Source: Alkalinema sp. FACHB-956 (lineage in GTDB: Bacteria > Cyanobacteriota > Cyanobacteriia > Leptolyngbyales > Leptolyngbyaceae). Taken from it: a stretch of DNA of 64,000 bases. The translations under genes were made by a program, and so were the position numbers. Within the stretch, counting starts at the first letter, position 1. Each line of letters begins with the position of its first letter. Below, piece after piece: positions 45,715 through 53,917 of this stretch. Where the stretch lies: the NCBI RefSeq assembly GCF_014697025.1, contig NZ_JACJRC010000001.1, forward strand, positions 124,001 to 188,000, read 5' to 3'. The notes beneath the pieces are model-generated. The model did no database searches. It had not been told where the DNA came from and saw nothing but the letters and a program-made list of their open reading frames with translations.

Positions 45715-46251
45715 ATGGCAGACCTCTACGTCACTTGGGATGAATATCATCAAAAAATTGAGCAACTGGCCGCACAGATTTACCAATCCGGTTGGGAGTT
45801 CAATCAAATCCTCTGCCTTGCTAAGGGGGGGCTGCGGGTCGGCGATATCCTGGCTCGCATTTACGATGTGCCCCTTGCTATTTTGGCAACATCCTCCTAC
45901 CGGGGGGAAGGGGGTCGCAGCCGAGGGACACTTGTTTTTTCCCGCGATCTCACCATGACCACGCCCAATCTGGGCAGTCATATTCTCCTAGTCGATGATC
46001 TGGTGGATTCCGGCATCACGCTGAAAAAGACGCTGCCCTGGCTACAGTGCAATTATGGATTTTATGTGGAGGAAGTTCGGACAGCCGTGATTTGGTACAA
46101 AGCCTGTTCGATCGTCGCCCCAGACTACTACGTCGATTACTTGCCGGATAACCCCTGGATTCACCAACCCTTTGAACGCTATGAAATAATGGATCCTCAG
46201 GATTGCCTAGCAGCCTCTGGGACGAATTCCGCGCCCAATGCTGCCCCTTAG
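45715..46251 (+). CDS. Phosphoribosyltransferase family protein
   Basis: The protein is 178 residues from ATG 45715; an upstream in-frame start would overlap the divergent symporter gene. The PRPP-binding loop HILLVDDLVDSGITLKKT and an upstream GGLRVGDILARIY hood region identify a type I phosphoribosyltransferase. They most resemble the xanthine/hypoxanthine-guanine type used in purine salvage. The exact base is not determined. Confidence 0.88.
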   Translation: MADLYVTWDEYHQKIEQLAAQIYQSGWEFNQILCLAKGGLRVGDILARIYDVPLAILATSSYRGEGGRSRGTLVFSRDLTMTTPNLGSHILLVDDLVDSGITLKKTLPWLQCNYGFYVEEVRTAVIWYKACSIVAPDYYVDYLPDNPWIHQPFERYEIMDPQDCLAASGTNSAPNAAP

Positions 46252-46750
46252 CTTTCAGTGAACTGATTTAGATCACAGGGCTCCCAAAAAAGTTTGCTAC
46301 AATACATCCAATAGGCAACCGTAAAATTGCGGTAAATGCATCTATTGAAGCTTCTACCCCCAGCAAGTACTTCCGTTACTTTCCGTCTTAATCTCTATTC
46401 ACTTGCCCATCATTCACAGAGTTATCGATGGCTGTAATTGACTCACGATTGACATCATTGATATCGCGGACGATCGCAACCATCGGTGTTTCCAATCATC
46501 TACGATTACAGCCATCGTGCTTAAAGCTATCGGTGCTTAAAGCCTTAAAACTATCGATGCTTATAGCCATCAGTGCTTAAAGCCGTCAAAGTGTAGCAAA
46601 ATGTACTGGTTTTGCTTGGCAGTCTGTGGGTGAATGAAGGGGTGGGCAAGTCAATCTGAACAAACAAATGGCTTTTTAGACTAACAGATTTTTCTGTTGC
46701 GACATAAAAGTCAGGATATACATCCTTTTTCGTCAGTATTTAACGTGCAG
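46252..46750. other. Intergenic region with degenerate repeats
   Basis: No gene is supported here. Copies of a unit like CTATCGGTGCTTAAAGCC recur imperfectly at about 46505-46585. TTGCTACAATACATCC near 46300 resembles a -10 region (TACAAT). The downstream reading frame can be extended to a TTG at 46697, but ATG 46751 is preferred. Confidence 0.45.
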
Positions 46751-47272
46751 ATGATCGGGAAAAGCCAACAAGACTCTACAGATAACGCTCCAAAAAGCCA
46801 AGTGGCTCAGCGGTTGGGCAGCTACTTAGTGGAAGCCGGACTGATCACACCCGCCCAGGTTGATGTTGCTTTAAATGATCAACGCTTGATGGGTGAGATG
46901 CGCTTTGGAGAAGTGTTAGTCGCTCGCGGCTGGATCAAACAGCAGACCCTTGACTTTTTAATGCGAAAAGTTATTGGCCCGGAACAAAGAGCGGCTAAGC
47001 AACGGAGTCAAGCAACTCCAGCCGAAAATCGTCCAGGATCGGCTGCACCCACTCCCGTTCCACCCCCCGTTCCTCCTAAAACTGCGATCGACCCTGCCGT
47101 CACGGCCTCTTCTCAGCCGTTGTCCTTGGAAGTACCTGCCCGACAACCCTATCGATCGGCAGCAGTCATGGCCAAAATTCAAGCTGCTGGAGCCTCCGCC
47201 GAAACGCCAAACCATCGTAAAGCACTCCCATCTGTCCCGAACGATGAAGATGGGGTGAACTGGGTTGGATAA
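46751..47272 (+). CDS. MshEN / GspE-N-terminal-like domain protein
   Basis: The protein is 173 residues from ATG 46751. QRLGSYLVEAGLITPAQVDV and FGEVLVARGWIKQQTLDFLM match the N-terminal domain of type II secretion/type IV pilus ATPases (MshEN fold), several of which bind c-di-GMP. The ATPase itself is missing; instead a Pro-rich low-complexity tail follows. It may be a stand-alone nucleotide or protein-binding module linked to motility. It overlaps the next gene by 8 bp. Confidence 0.7.
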   Translation: MIGKSQQDSTDNAPKSQVAQRLGSYLVEAGLITPAQVDVALNDQRLMGEMRFGEVLVARGWIKQQTLDFLMRKVIGPEQRAAKQRSQATPAENRPGSAAPTPVPPPVPPKTAIDPAVTASSQPLSLEVPARQPYRSAAVMAKIQAAGASAETPNHRKALPSVPNDEDGVNWVG

Positions 47273-47564
47273 TTCTGGATTGGATAATTCTGGGTTGGGT
47301 CATCAAGGTTCCGAGCCCACCGTCTGGCAGTACAAACCCTGGTGGTGCCAGCCCTGGTCGATCGTTCTAACTGGGTTGACCCTCATCACCGGCAGTTGGT
47401 GGCTGCTGAGAATGCTTTGGGTAACGGTGTTGGTGGCAATCCCGATCGGTCTATGGATGGTTTATTTTGTGCTGATTTATCCCAAGCTAATGGCCCAAAG
47501 CGGCTTGCTGGAAGAAATCGCCAGTCAACATTCTGCTGGCGACCCAGATAGGAGTCAGGATTAG
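47265..47564 (+). CDS. Small membrane protein, DUF6737-like
   Basis: The protein is up to 99 residues. WQYKPWWCQPWSIVLTG leads into two transmembrane helices (about 31-50 and 52-72). I recall this motif in a conserved cyanobacterial family (DUF6737); function is unknown. The start is a TTG inside a 15-bp duplication (TTGGATAATTCTGGA) that supplies two or three alternative in-frame TTG starts. It overlaps the end of the preceding gene, so coupling is likely. Confidence 0.7.
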   Translation: MDNSGLDNSGLGHQGSEPTVWQYKPWWCQPWSIVLTGLTLITGSWWLLRMLWVTVLVAIPIGLWMVYFVLIYPKLMAQSGLLEEIASQHSAGDPDRSQD

Positions 47565-47569
47565 GCGGA

Positions 47570-48247
47570 TCAGTCCGGTGGAGTGTAACTCGCAACAACC
47601 CGCCCTGCGCCGCGCAATTGGGCAAAGTAGTTGCAACTGACGGGATGGCCCGTAGCCGAGAGTTCATCAATCCCAATGCCATTGCGGCCCTGATCCTTGC
47701 CTGAACTATGAATGTATTGGTTATCGCCCAAATACAGGCCAACATGGGTCGCTTTTTCGGGAGTACCAAAGAAAATGAGATCGCCGGGGATCACGTCCGG
47801 TAGCCCGATCGGCTGCACAAAGGCTTCCTGCTGATAGGCATCACGGGGGAGTTGAATACCCACCGATCGAAAGGCTGCCTGCATCAACCCAGAACAGTCA
47901 TAATTGGGAGCCACAGTCCCCCCCCAGAGGTATTGATTGGGCACTGCCATAGCCGCTTGGGCAAAGGCAATCACCTGGGGAATGCGATCGCGAATGGCTT
48001 CTGCTGTCAGGATGGGGGCTTGGTAGGGAGTATCATCGGGAACCAACTTTTCCCAGTCGATCGGATCCAGCCAGCCGGGATAACCATCTTCCACCAACTG
48101 CACCGCCAGTGGTACCATCGGTGGTCGCATCACCCCAATCACAGGCACCGTCAACCGCAACAGACGCCCTTGAGCCGCCTGGGTTGCCAACGACTTGAGG
48201 TTAGGGGAATCGTAGAGATTGAGATCGGCGATCGTGCGGTACTGCAT
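47570..48247 (-). CDS. NlpC/P60 (C40) cell-wall peptidase with SH3-like N-terminus
   Basis: The protein has 225 residues. The N-terminal half contains SH3b-like strands (YRTIADLNLYDSPNLKSLAT). The C-terminal NlpC/P60 domain has catalytic Cys in NYDCSGLMQAAF, His in THVGLYLGDNQ and third polar residue in YIHSSGKD. It cleaves peptide stems of peptidoglycan, probably gamma-D-Glu-diaminopimelate bonds. No clear signal peptide is present in the called protein. It is convergent with the preceding gene, 5 bp apart. Confidence 0.92.
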   Translation of the reverse strand: MQYRTIADLNLYDSPNLKSLATQAAQGRLLRLTVPVIGVMRPPMVPLAVQLVEDGYPGWLDPIDWEKLVPDDTPYQAPILTAEAIRDRIPQVIAFAQAAMAVPNQYLWGGTVAPNYDCSGLMQAAFRSVGIQLPRDAYQQEAFVQPIGLPDVIPGDLIFFGTPEKATHVGLYLGDNQYIHSSGKDQGRNGIGIDELSATGHPVSCNYFAQLRGAGRVVASYTPPD

Positions 48248-48475
48248 AGACGCTGGAATAGAGAACAGAACACAAAAACCAAGACGGAAACCAAGACAAA
48301 AAATAAGACGCTAAAAGTACCAGGCAGAGTGCCCGCTATTAACGGTTATCCCAATTAACGTTCTACTCATTAACGGTTTTATCCATTGACGGTTTTACCC
48401 ATTAAAAAGGTTTTACAATCCAAGACTGGACTTAAACTGTGCCAAAATCCACTATCTGACATTCATCCACTCATC

Positions 48476-49417
48476 ATGCCATTTTTCTCTAGAGACAATG
48501 CCCTACAAACCGCAGGGGAACAAATTCTAGAAAGGACTTGGAAAACCTTTCCCACTCTAGCGAGAAACCAAGTTGCAATGACTTGGCTAGTCTACGATCC
48601 CCCTACCTTTGTGAACACAGGCGGGGCGTTGACTCCGGCGGAATTTTGGCAGCGATCGGTGCGGGGCTTTAGTTACCGGGGCGTGGAGTGTATTTATCCG
48701 GCGAGTGTGGCCAAGTTGTTTTACCTCGTGGCTGCCCATGAATGGTTACAGCAGAACATGATGGCGGGATCGGCGGAACTCGATCGGGCCTTGCGTGACA
48801 TGATTGTTGATTCCAGCAACGATGCCACCAGCCTAGTTGTGGACCTTTTGACCGGCACCACCAGTGGCCCTGACCTTCCGCCTGCGCCGTTTGAAACCTG
48901 GAAACAGCAACGCAATATTGTCAATCGCTATTTGCAATCCCTGCAATGGGAAGAGTTTGCCACAATTAACATCTGCCAGAAGACCTGGGGAGATGGCCCC
49001 TATGGCCGGGAGCGGGCTTTCTACGGCGACAACCTGACCAACCGGAACATGCTGACTACCGATGCCACTGCAAGGCTGCTACACAGCATTGTGGGGGGAG
49101 TTGCGGTGTCGGCGGATCGATCGCAGCAAATGATGCGCTTACTGGCTCGATCGTTGGATCCTAGAGCACTGGCAGCGGATCCTGAAAATCAAGTGGTGGG
49201 GTTCATCGGCGGCGGGTTGCCCCCCATGGCACAACTGTGGTCAAAAGCGGGATGGATGAGCAAAGCAAGGCACGATGCTGCCTATGTGGAAGTTCCTGGC
49301 CAGTTACCCTTTCTCCTAGTCATCTTTACCGAAGGGCCAGAAAACAGTGCTAATGAGGCGATTTTGCCTTTCATCACCCAGCAAGTGGTCGATCAGCTGC
49401 CTAGCCTCCAATCCTAA
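48476..49417 (+). CDS. Class A beta-lactamase-like serine hydrolase
   Basis: The protein is 313 residues from ATG 48476; an upstream TTG at 48386 is less likely. Motifs of the penicillin-recognising fold are present: SxxK as YPASVAKLFYLVAAH, SxN as DSSNDATSLVVDL, and KAG near WSKAGWMSKARHDAAYVE. It is likely a cytoplasmic or unanchored hydrolase, since no signal peptide is seen. Drug resistance cannot be inferred; cyanobacteria carry many such homologues of unknown substrate. Confidence 0.88.
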   Translation: MPFFSRDNALQTAGEQILERTWKTFPTLARNQVAMTWLVYDPPTFVNTGGALTPAEFWQRSVRGFSYRGVECIYPASVAKLFYLVAAHEWLQQNMMAGSAELDRALRDMIVDSSNDATSLVVDLLTGTTSGPDLPPAPFETWKQQRNIVNRYLQSLQWEEFATINICQKTWGDGPYGRERAFYGDNLTNRNMLTTDATARLLHSIVGGVAVSADRSQQMMRLLARSLDPRALAADPENQVVGFIGGGLPPMAQLWSKAGWMSKARHDAAYVEVPGQLPFLLVIFTEGPENSANEAILPFITQQVVDQLPSLQS

Positions 49418-49420
49418 ATT

Positions 49421-49460
49421 TCTCGCAACTAGATTTCTCGCAACTAAATTTCCCGCAACT
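49421..49460. repeat. 15-bp tandem repeat (3 copies) in non-coding DNA
   Basis: TCTCGCAACT recurs at 49421, 49436 and, with one change, 49451, so the period is exactly 15 bp. It lies just after the stop of the beta-lactamase-like gene and is not translated. Confidence 0.85.
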
Positions 49461-49597
49461 CTGTTGCAGTCTCACCGACTAACAGAGCAGAAATTCACAG
49501 AGCAGAAACTGGGCAACAGGGAAGAACCTAGCGGACACATTACGAATTATGAAGCCGATCGTAACCGTTGATGAACATCCTATGAATTATCATCAAA

Positions 49598-49730
49598 ATA
49601 CAGAAAAAACAGCGCTAAGGTAACGCTGGATACATTCTTTACGATCTGAGACTAGCGATAATTACGGATGTGTCCTAGAGTCAAATCACCAAAATCACTA
49701 GCCTTCCGCAAGGGGGCTATTTTTTTATCT
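49598..49730 (+). ncRNA. Candidate small RNA ending in a terminator
   Basis: Within a 730-bp spacer there is a stem-loop CAGCG-CTAAGGTAA-CGCTG (49603-49621) and, about 80 bp further on, an imperfect hairpin TAGCCTT/AAGGGGGCTA followed by T7 (about 49698-49727). No protein frame spans it. The pair looks like a short independent transcript, but no known RNA family is recognised. Confidence 0.35.
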
Positions 49731-49879
49731 TTATTCACTGCTAATAGCTAATCGAAGATTTCCCCTAGCCTCATCTATCTAAAGATAGAGACCCAATTGT
49801 CTTCATTCTGCAACCTGTGCACAAAAAATTCACGTTCTAGTGGTAAAGCTTAACAGTTTTTTGGGGGAATGGGGGGATC

Positions 49880-50026
49880 CTAGGCGGTTTGTTTGGCGAG
49901 AGGATCCCAGCGGTCTTCAACGGGAAAGCTGATGCTGGGAATAGTTGCCAAAAAATAGCGTTGGCTAGAAAAATAAGGCGATTCCAACGTTTGTCTTGGA
50001 ACCGCCCAGATTCGTAAAAACCAGGT
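49880..50026 (-). CDS. Possible small or decayed coding frame
   Basis: A minus-strand frame ending at TAG (49880-49882) reads SPYFSSQRYFLATIPSISFP then VEDRWDPLAKQTA, which looks like a genuine protein C-terminus. Upstream it continues (TWFLRIWAVPRQTLE) to a TAA without an ATG; a TTG inside could start a 35-residue peptide. It could be a gene fragment. Family unknown. Confidence 0.3.
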   Translation of the reverse strand, partial: TWFLRIWAVPRQTLESPYFSSQRYFLATIPSISFPVEDRWDPLAKQTA

Positions 50027-50150
50027 TTATCCGCATCTGTTGAAAAGACTTGGCAGACTTAGCAGACTTGGTAAACTTGGCAGAGTGGGTAGACTTGGCC
50101 GCGATTTAGACATCGATCCCCTAAAACGACTCTTTTGCCATGACGGGTCG

Positions 50151-50729
50151 CTAATTGCTGACTTCAGATAGCTCCAGCACTCGGCTATCAAAATCCTTGA
50201 CCAAAAAATTTAAGGGGCGTTCTTGGCGGATTTTATACTTCAGTCCTAACGCCTGCACTCGCAGCAAAATTTGTTCTAAACAGTCCCGATCGAAGCAGAT
50301 ATGGCGATGTCGGCTGTTTTCCCCCATGCTAGCCCCAGAGATCACATGGACTTGTACATTCTTGCGTAGTTGATACCACAGGCCATCGTTCCCCGCTCCC
50401 CGTGCGGTCACACTACCTGGGGTACCCGCCAGATACAGGGGATTAATCCCAGCGGTGCCGAGGGATTGTTCGTAGTTGTAGTAGTAGTGCAGGGGAATCT
50501 CAGCGGTGCGCAAATTCAGCATTCCTTCATAGAACTGGCGAGCCACATCCAGGTCGGAAACCATCACGGTATAGACCTTCGGCGCACTGGTCAGAAATAG
50601 CCACATGGCCCCAGCATAGGCCGCCAGGAGCATAATCATAATCCCCTGGGTGGAAAAAATTCCATCTCCCATTGCTGACCAAATACTCGCGAAGAGGGGG
50701 GAAGACACTGCGATCGAGCTAAGAACCAT
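50151..50729 (-). CDS. Glyoxalase/VOC-fold protein with N-terminal membrane segment
   Basis: The protein has 192 residues. A hydrophobic N-terminus (about 1-50) includes one transmembrane helix (IMIMLLAAYAGAMWLFLTSA, residues about 28-48). A VOC domain follows (KVYTVMVSDLDVARQFYEGM, RHRHICFDRDCLEQILLRVQ, NFLVKDFDSRVLEL). His and Glu residues typical of metal-binding VOC enzymes are partly present. Substrate is unknown. A 19-bp tandem repeat (about 50783-50851) lies in its 5' leader. Confidence 0.8.
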   Translation of the reverse strand: MVLSSIAVSSPLFASIWSAMGDGIFSTQGIMIMLLAAYAGAMWLFLTSAPKVYTVMVSDLDVARQFYEGMLNLRTAEIPLHYYYNYEQSLGTAGINPLYLAGTPGSVTARGAGNDGLWYQLRKNVQVHVISGASMGENSRHRHICFDRDCLEQILLRVQALGLKYKIRQERPLNFLVKDFDSRVLELSEVSN

Positions 50730-51102
50730 GGATTGACTCGCCTGAATACTAGAGATTGAACAAGAATGAACTGGGCAACAATATTACACGGGCGTTACAG
50801 GATTACACGGGCGTTACAGGATCACACGAGCGATACACGGGCGTTACACGGAAAGCTGGTCAAAGTAGATTTTATTCTACCAAGCTTCTGAAGGAGCCGT
50901 GGGGAGGGGGGAGGGGTGGTTAGCCCAACTCCAACGCGATTAACCGACCCATCCGTCCTAGATCAGGTAGCAAAAAGACAGAAATCTCTGAAAAAATCTG
51001 TGTGCTTTTTGAAGCAGCCGTTTATGATAAGGGCGTGTTTCTGCTGGAAAGCTTGACAACTCGCTGTAAACTTGATCGTCTTGACTCTGTTAAGCACACA
51101 CC

Positions 51103-51723
51103 GTGTCGATTCCTACCTTTCCTGAGGCCAACCATCCCATTATCAAGTCCTTGTTTAAAAACAGCGATCAGGAACTCTTAGAACTTTTTCAGCGATATCC
51201 TGATGCAGGACAGTATTTCACGGCATTGTTTTGCCGTTACAGCCCGATCGTCTATCGGGTGGTGCAGCATTCTGCGCCCTCTCCGGTTCAGACTGATTAT
51301 TTGTTTGCATTGATTTGGCGACATGTATTTAATGAACTGTCGGGTTTAGATCTCCAAGTCTTTACCCAGCCCGGTGTCACCTTTCAAAGTTGGTTGCTGA
51401 ACGTCACGGCAGCCTGTATCAATGAATTGACCCCACCCCCCGTTGAGGAAATCCACTACGACATGCAGGCCGCATCGCCTCCCTTCTGGTGCTACCTCGA
51501 TCGGGCATTGGATGCAATGTCACCGGATTTGCGCTTGATGATTGTCATGGCGCAGACCTTCAATTGGAGCGAAACTCGGATTTCGGCCTATCTGCAAGCG
51601 GAGGGGGACATCATTCCCCCCTTAGAAGTTAAACAACGATTGCAGGAGGGCTATCGGCTCCTAGAAGCTCGTTTGCCGGAGGATATTCGGGTGATTTATC
51701 TCGGCAATAACCAGCCTGCTTAA
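51103..51723 (+). CDS. Sigma-70-like protein (ECF-type helical fold)
   Basis: The protein has 206 residues with a GTG start. The N-terminal region (DQELLELFQRYPDAGQYFTA, LFCRYSPIVYRVVQ) resembles sigma region 2, and the C-terminal part (LDAMSPDLRLMIVMAQTFNW, SETRISAYLQAEG) a weak region 4. It lacks a strongly conserved -10 recognition helix, so it may be a diverged sigma factor or derived protein. The family is common in cyanobacteria without known regulon. Confidence 0.65.
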   Translation: MSIPTFPEANHPIIKSLFKNSDQELLELFQRYPDAGQYFTALFCRYSPIVYRVVQHSAPSPVQTDYLFALIWRHVFNELSGLDLQVFTQPGVTFQSWLLNVTAACINELTPPPVEEIHYDMQAASPPFWCYLDRALDAMSPDLRLMIVMAQTFNWSETRISAYLQAEGDIIPPLEVKQRLQEGYRLLEARLPEDIRVIYLGNNQPA

Positions 51724-51930
51724 GCGGGCCTGGAAAAAGCCAGCTTGTAAAGAAGCCAGCTTGACCCGTGGACACAGGAGACGCTGGTTGCTTGGGCTGT
51801 GAGCCATGTGTTGCTTGGGCATAGCTGTGTGTTGCGTAGACGTGCGTGTAGACATGTGTGTAGACGTGCGTTGCTGATTGGCTCGATCGGGGAACGCTAT
51901 TAAGAGCGAATAGCGTATAGACCAGTCGTT

Positions 51931-51992
51931 CATAGCCCCCATAAATCTAGCTCTCATACACCTAGCCCCCATACACCTAGCCTCCATACACC
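51931..51992. repeat. 15-bp tandem repeat in non-coding DNA (about 4 copies)
   Basis: Units like ATACACCTAGCCCCC repeat every 15 bp (CCTA at 51961 and 51976). Other degenerate repeats (TGTGTGTAGACGTGCG type) fill 51790-51870. The whole 51724-52330 spacer shows no gene. Confidence 0.75.
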
Positions 51993-52330
51993 CAGACTGT
52001 ATTTTTCTTTAAATGCGGGATAAATGGGATGGTTGAAGGTTTATATACGAATAAATTTATGTACGAATGAAGTTGTAACGGATATAACTAAATCAAGAAT
52101 ATTCGTCATTTCCTGGAATTTCTAGCAACCAACGGTGATTTCAGGGGATGTCGTAGATCCTGCATCGCCCGGAGCAACGATCGAATACTTCGTTGACTCA
52201 GCATCCACTCAACTTCTCCACTCAACTTCATCGTTTCCCACATTTTCCGGAAGATTGACCTTCTGGAAGGTTGAAACCTTGAGTGATCGATCGAAAACTT
52301 GAGTTCCTGTTATTGCTTGGAGTCCCATGT

Positions 52331-53401
52331 ATGAAGCGGTTTTCTAATACATTTTCTGCCAGCATCCTGTCCCTTGGGCTTGGATTGTTGCCACTGGTGG
52401 GCCTGTTCATTGCGGTGGATCGGTCAATGGCAGGAGACTTAAACCGTCAACTGGCTATTCCGCTGAATAGTGGGACGTTAAATCGTGCTCGTAAGGCGGG
52501 CGATCGTTGGTTGGCTACAGGGGATCAGCAACAGCAGCAGGGCCAGGTGACAACGGCGATCGAAAGTTGGCAAAAGGCGCTAGAACTGTATCGTCAAGTT
52601 GTGGATCAAGAAGCGCAGGGGCTCGTGTATCGGCGACTAGCGAAGGCGTATTTGGAGCTGGGCCGAACGGTGGAGGCAGAGGATGCAGCCCGTCGAGCCT
52701 TGGGGTTTGCGCGAACGCTCAATGACTACCACAACCAAATCCTCGGCTATAACGATGTGGGACTACTCTTGATGAAGCGGGATCCGACAGAAGCGGAAAA
52801 AAGCTTTGCGGAGGGGGTGCGGATTGCCACGGTTTTGAAGGATACGCCGGGTTTGGGCACATCTCTCAGTAACTGGGGGTTGGCCGCTCAGGCAGCGGGA
52901 CAGTTTGCAGTGGCGATCGAGCGGTTACAGAAAGGGTTGCCTTACCAACGGATGGCCCTAGATTTTGCTGGGGAAAGCCGTTCCTACAAGGGATTAGGAG
53001 ATGCCTATCTAGCAGTAGGTGAGTCTCAAAAGGCGGCAGGTAACTACATTAGTGCCTTGGTGTTGGCAAGGCAATCCAAGCAACATGCTGTTGCATTCCA
53101 GGCATTGGAAGGCTTGGCGCGCGCCTACGATCGCTTAGGAGCCAATAATGCGGCGATAGAAGCCCTGCTCGATCGGGTGCGCTTGGCAGGACGGACACTG
53201 GAACCGGCGCAGGTTGTGCAGGCCTTGCAGACGATCGCAGAATACTACTATCAGAAAAAAGACTGGGCACTGACCGATCGGGTCTATAAACAAGCGATTC
53301 AGATTGCTGAGGCGAATCAGCTTGATAAAGATTTGCCCCAGTTGCGGAAATCCCTGGAAAACCTGCGGAATGAGTTTTATTTTCGCCGAGTTCGGCAGTA
53401 G
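52331..53401 (+). CDS. Exported TPR-repeat protein
   Basis: The protein is 356 residues from ATG 52331. A signal peptide (MKRFSNTFSASILSLGLGLL, cleavage near SMAGD, residue 34) is followed by six to seven TPR units (for example ALELYRQVVDQEAQGLVYRR, AYLELGRTVEAEDAARRALG). TPR solenoids mediate protein contacts in the periplasm or thylakoid lumen. The upstream GTG at 52283 adds a non-signal extension and is less likely. Confidence 0.82.
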   Translation: MKRFSNTFSASILSLGLGLLPLVGLFIAVDRSMAGDLNRQLAIPLNSGTLNRARKAGDRWLATGDQQQQQGQVTTAIESWQKALELYRQVVDQEAQGLVYRRLAKAYLELGRTVEAEDAARRALGFARTLNDYHNQILGYNDVGLLLMKRDPTEAEKSFAEGVRIATVLKDTPGLGTSLSNWGLAAQAAGQFAVAIERLQKGLPYQRMALDFAGESRSYKGLGDAYLAVGESQKAAGNYISALVLARQSKQHAVAFQALEGLARAYDRLGANNAAIEALLDRVRLAGRTLEPAQVVQALQTIAEYYYQKKDWALTDRVYKQAIQIAEANQLDKDLPQLRKSLENLRNEFYFRRVRQ

Positions 53402-53427
53402 TTTAAGCCCAACTCGTTATTAAGACC

Positions 53428-53862
53428 CTATTGACTGGGTAGAACGGAAATATCAACACCATGTTGAGTGAGGGTTGTAATCAAATTGGGATCCTCTTTA
53501 GACAGATGAATGAGAAACCGTTGCCCATCTTTCCGGGTCGCGATCGCTTGGGTTCGATCGCTGCTCACACTGACTTTTTCCACCTGTTTTGTTTCTACTT
53601 GCTGGATAAATTCACGATATTCCCAGGTTCCATCCACTGGAATGGAGGGTTTTGTACAGGCTGTAATGGCCAACACAGTGATGATTGAGCCAGTGATGAT
53701 TGAGCCAGTGATGATTGAGCCAGTGATGATTCGGCGAGAAAACTGTTGGGTTGCTTGCCAACCTTGCTTGAGTAAAATGCTTGGCAAAATTCTAGACAAA
53801 ATTCTAGACAAAGCGGTGGGTAAAGTTCTAGGCAAAATTCTGGGCGAGGCGATCGGCTTCAT
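53428..53862 (-). CDS. Lipoprotein consisting only of an FtsH periplasmic (FtsH_ext-like) domain
   Basis: The protein has 144 residues. A long n-region with repeated ILxRIL segments and a 15-bp in-frame repeat (GSIIT, four copies at 53676-53735) leads to a lipobox AITAC (Cys69). The mature part (WEYREFIQQVETKQVEKVSV, TRKDGQRFLIHLSKEDPNLI, LTQHGVDISVLPSQ) matches the extracytoplasmic domain at the N-terminus of FtsH proteases. No AAA or protease domain follows. It could bind FtsH partners such as prohibitin-like proteins or act as a decoy; this is inference. Confidence 0.8.
   Translation of the reverse strand: MKPIASPRILPRTLPTALSRILSRILPSILLKQGWQATQQFSRRIITGSIITGSIITGSIITVLAITACTKPSIPVDGTWEYREFIQQVETKQVEKVSVSSDRTQAIATRKDGQRFLIHLSKEDPNLITTLTQHGVDISVLPSQ
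53676..53735. repeat. In-frame 15-bp tandem repeat (4 copies) in a lipoprotein signal peptide
   Basis: The unit CAGTGATGATTGAGC occupies 53676-53690, 53691-53705 and 53706-53720, with a fourth diverging copy from 53721. Read on the minus strand it encodes GSIIT repeats just before the lipobox. Confidence 0.95.
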
Positions 53863-53917
53863 AGGGGTTTCTCATTAGACAACAGGAGATAACGGGAGAT
53901 AACGGGGCAAGCTTGCT

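Noticed and set aside
48476-49417. Antibiotic-resistance beta-lactamase
   Set aside because: The fold motifs are present, but no signal peptide is seen and the usual omega-loop Glu motif is not recognisable, so a resistance claim is not supported.
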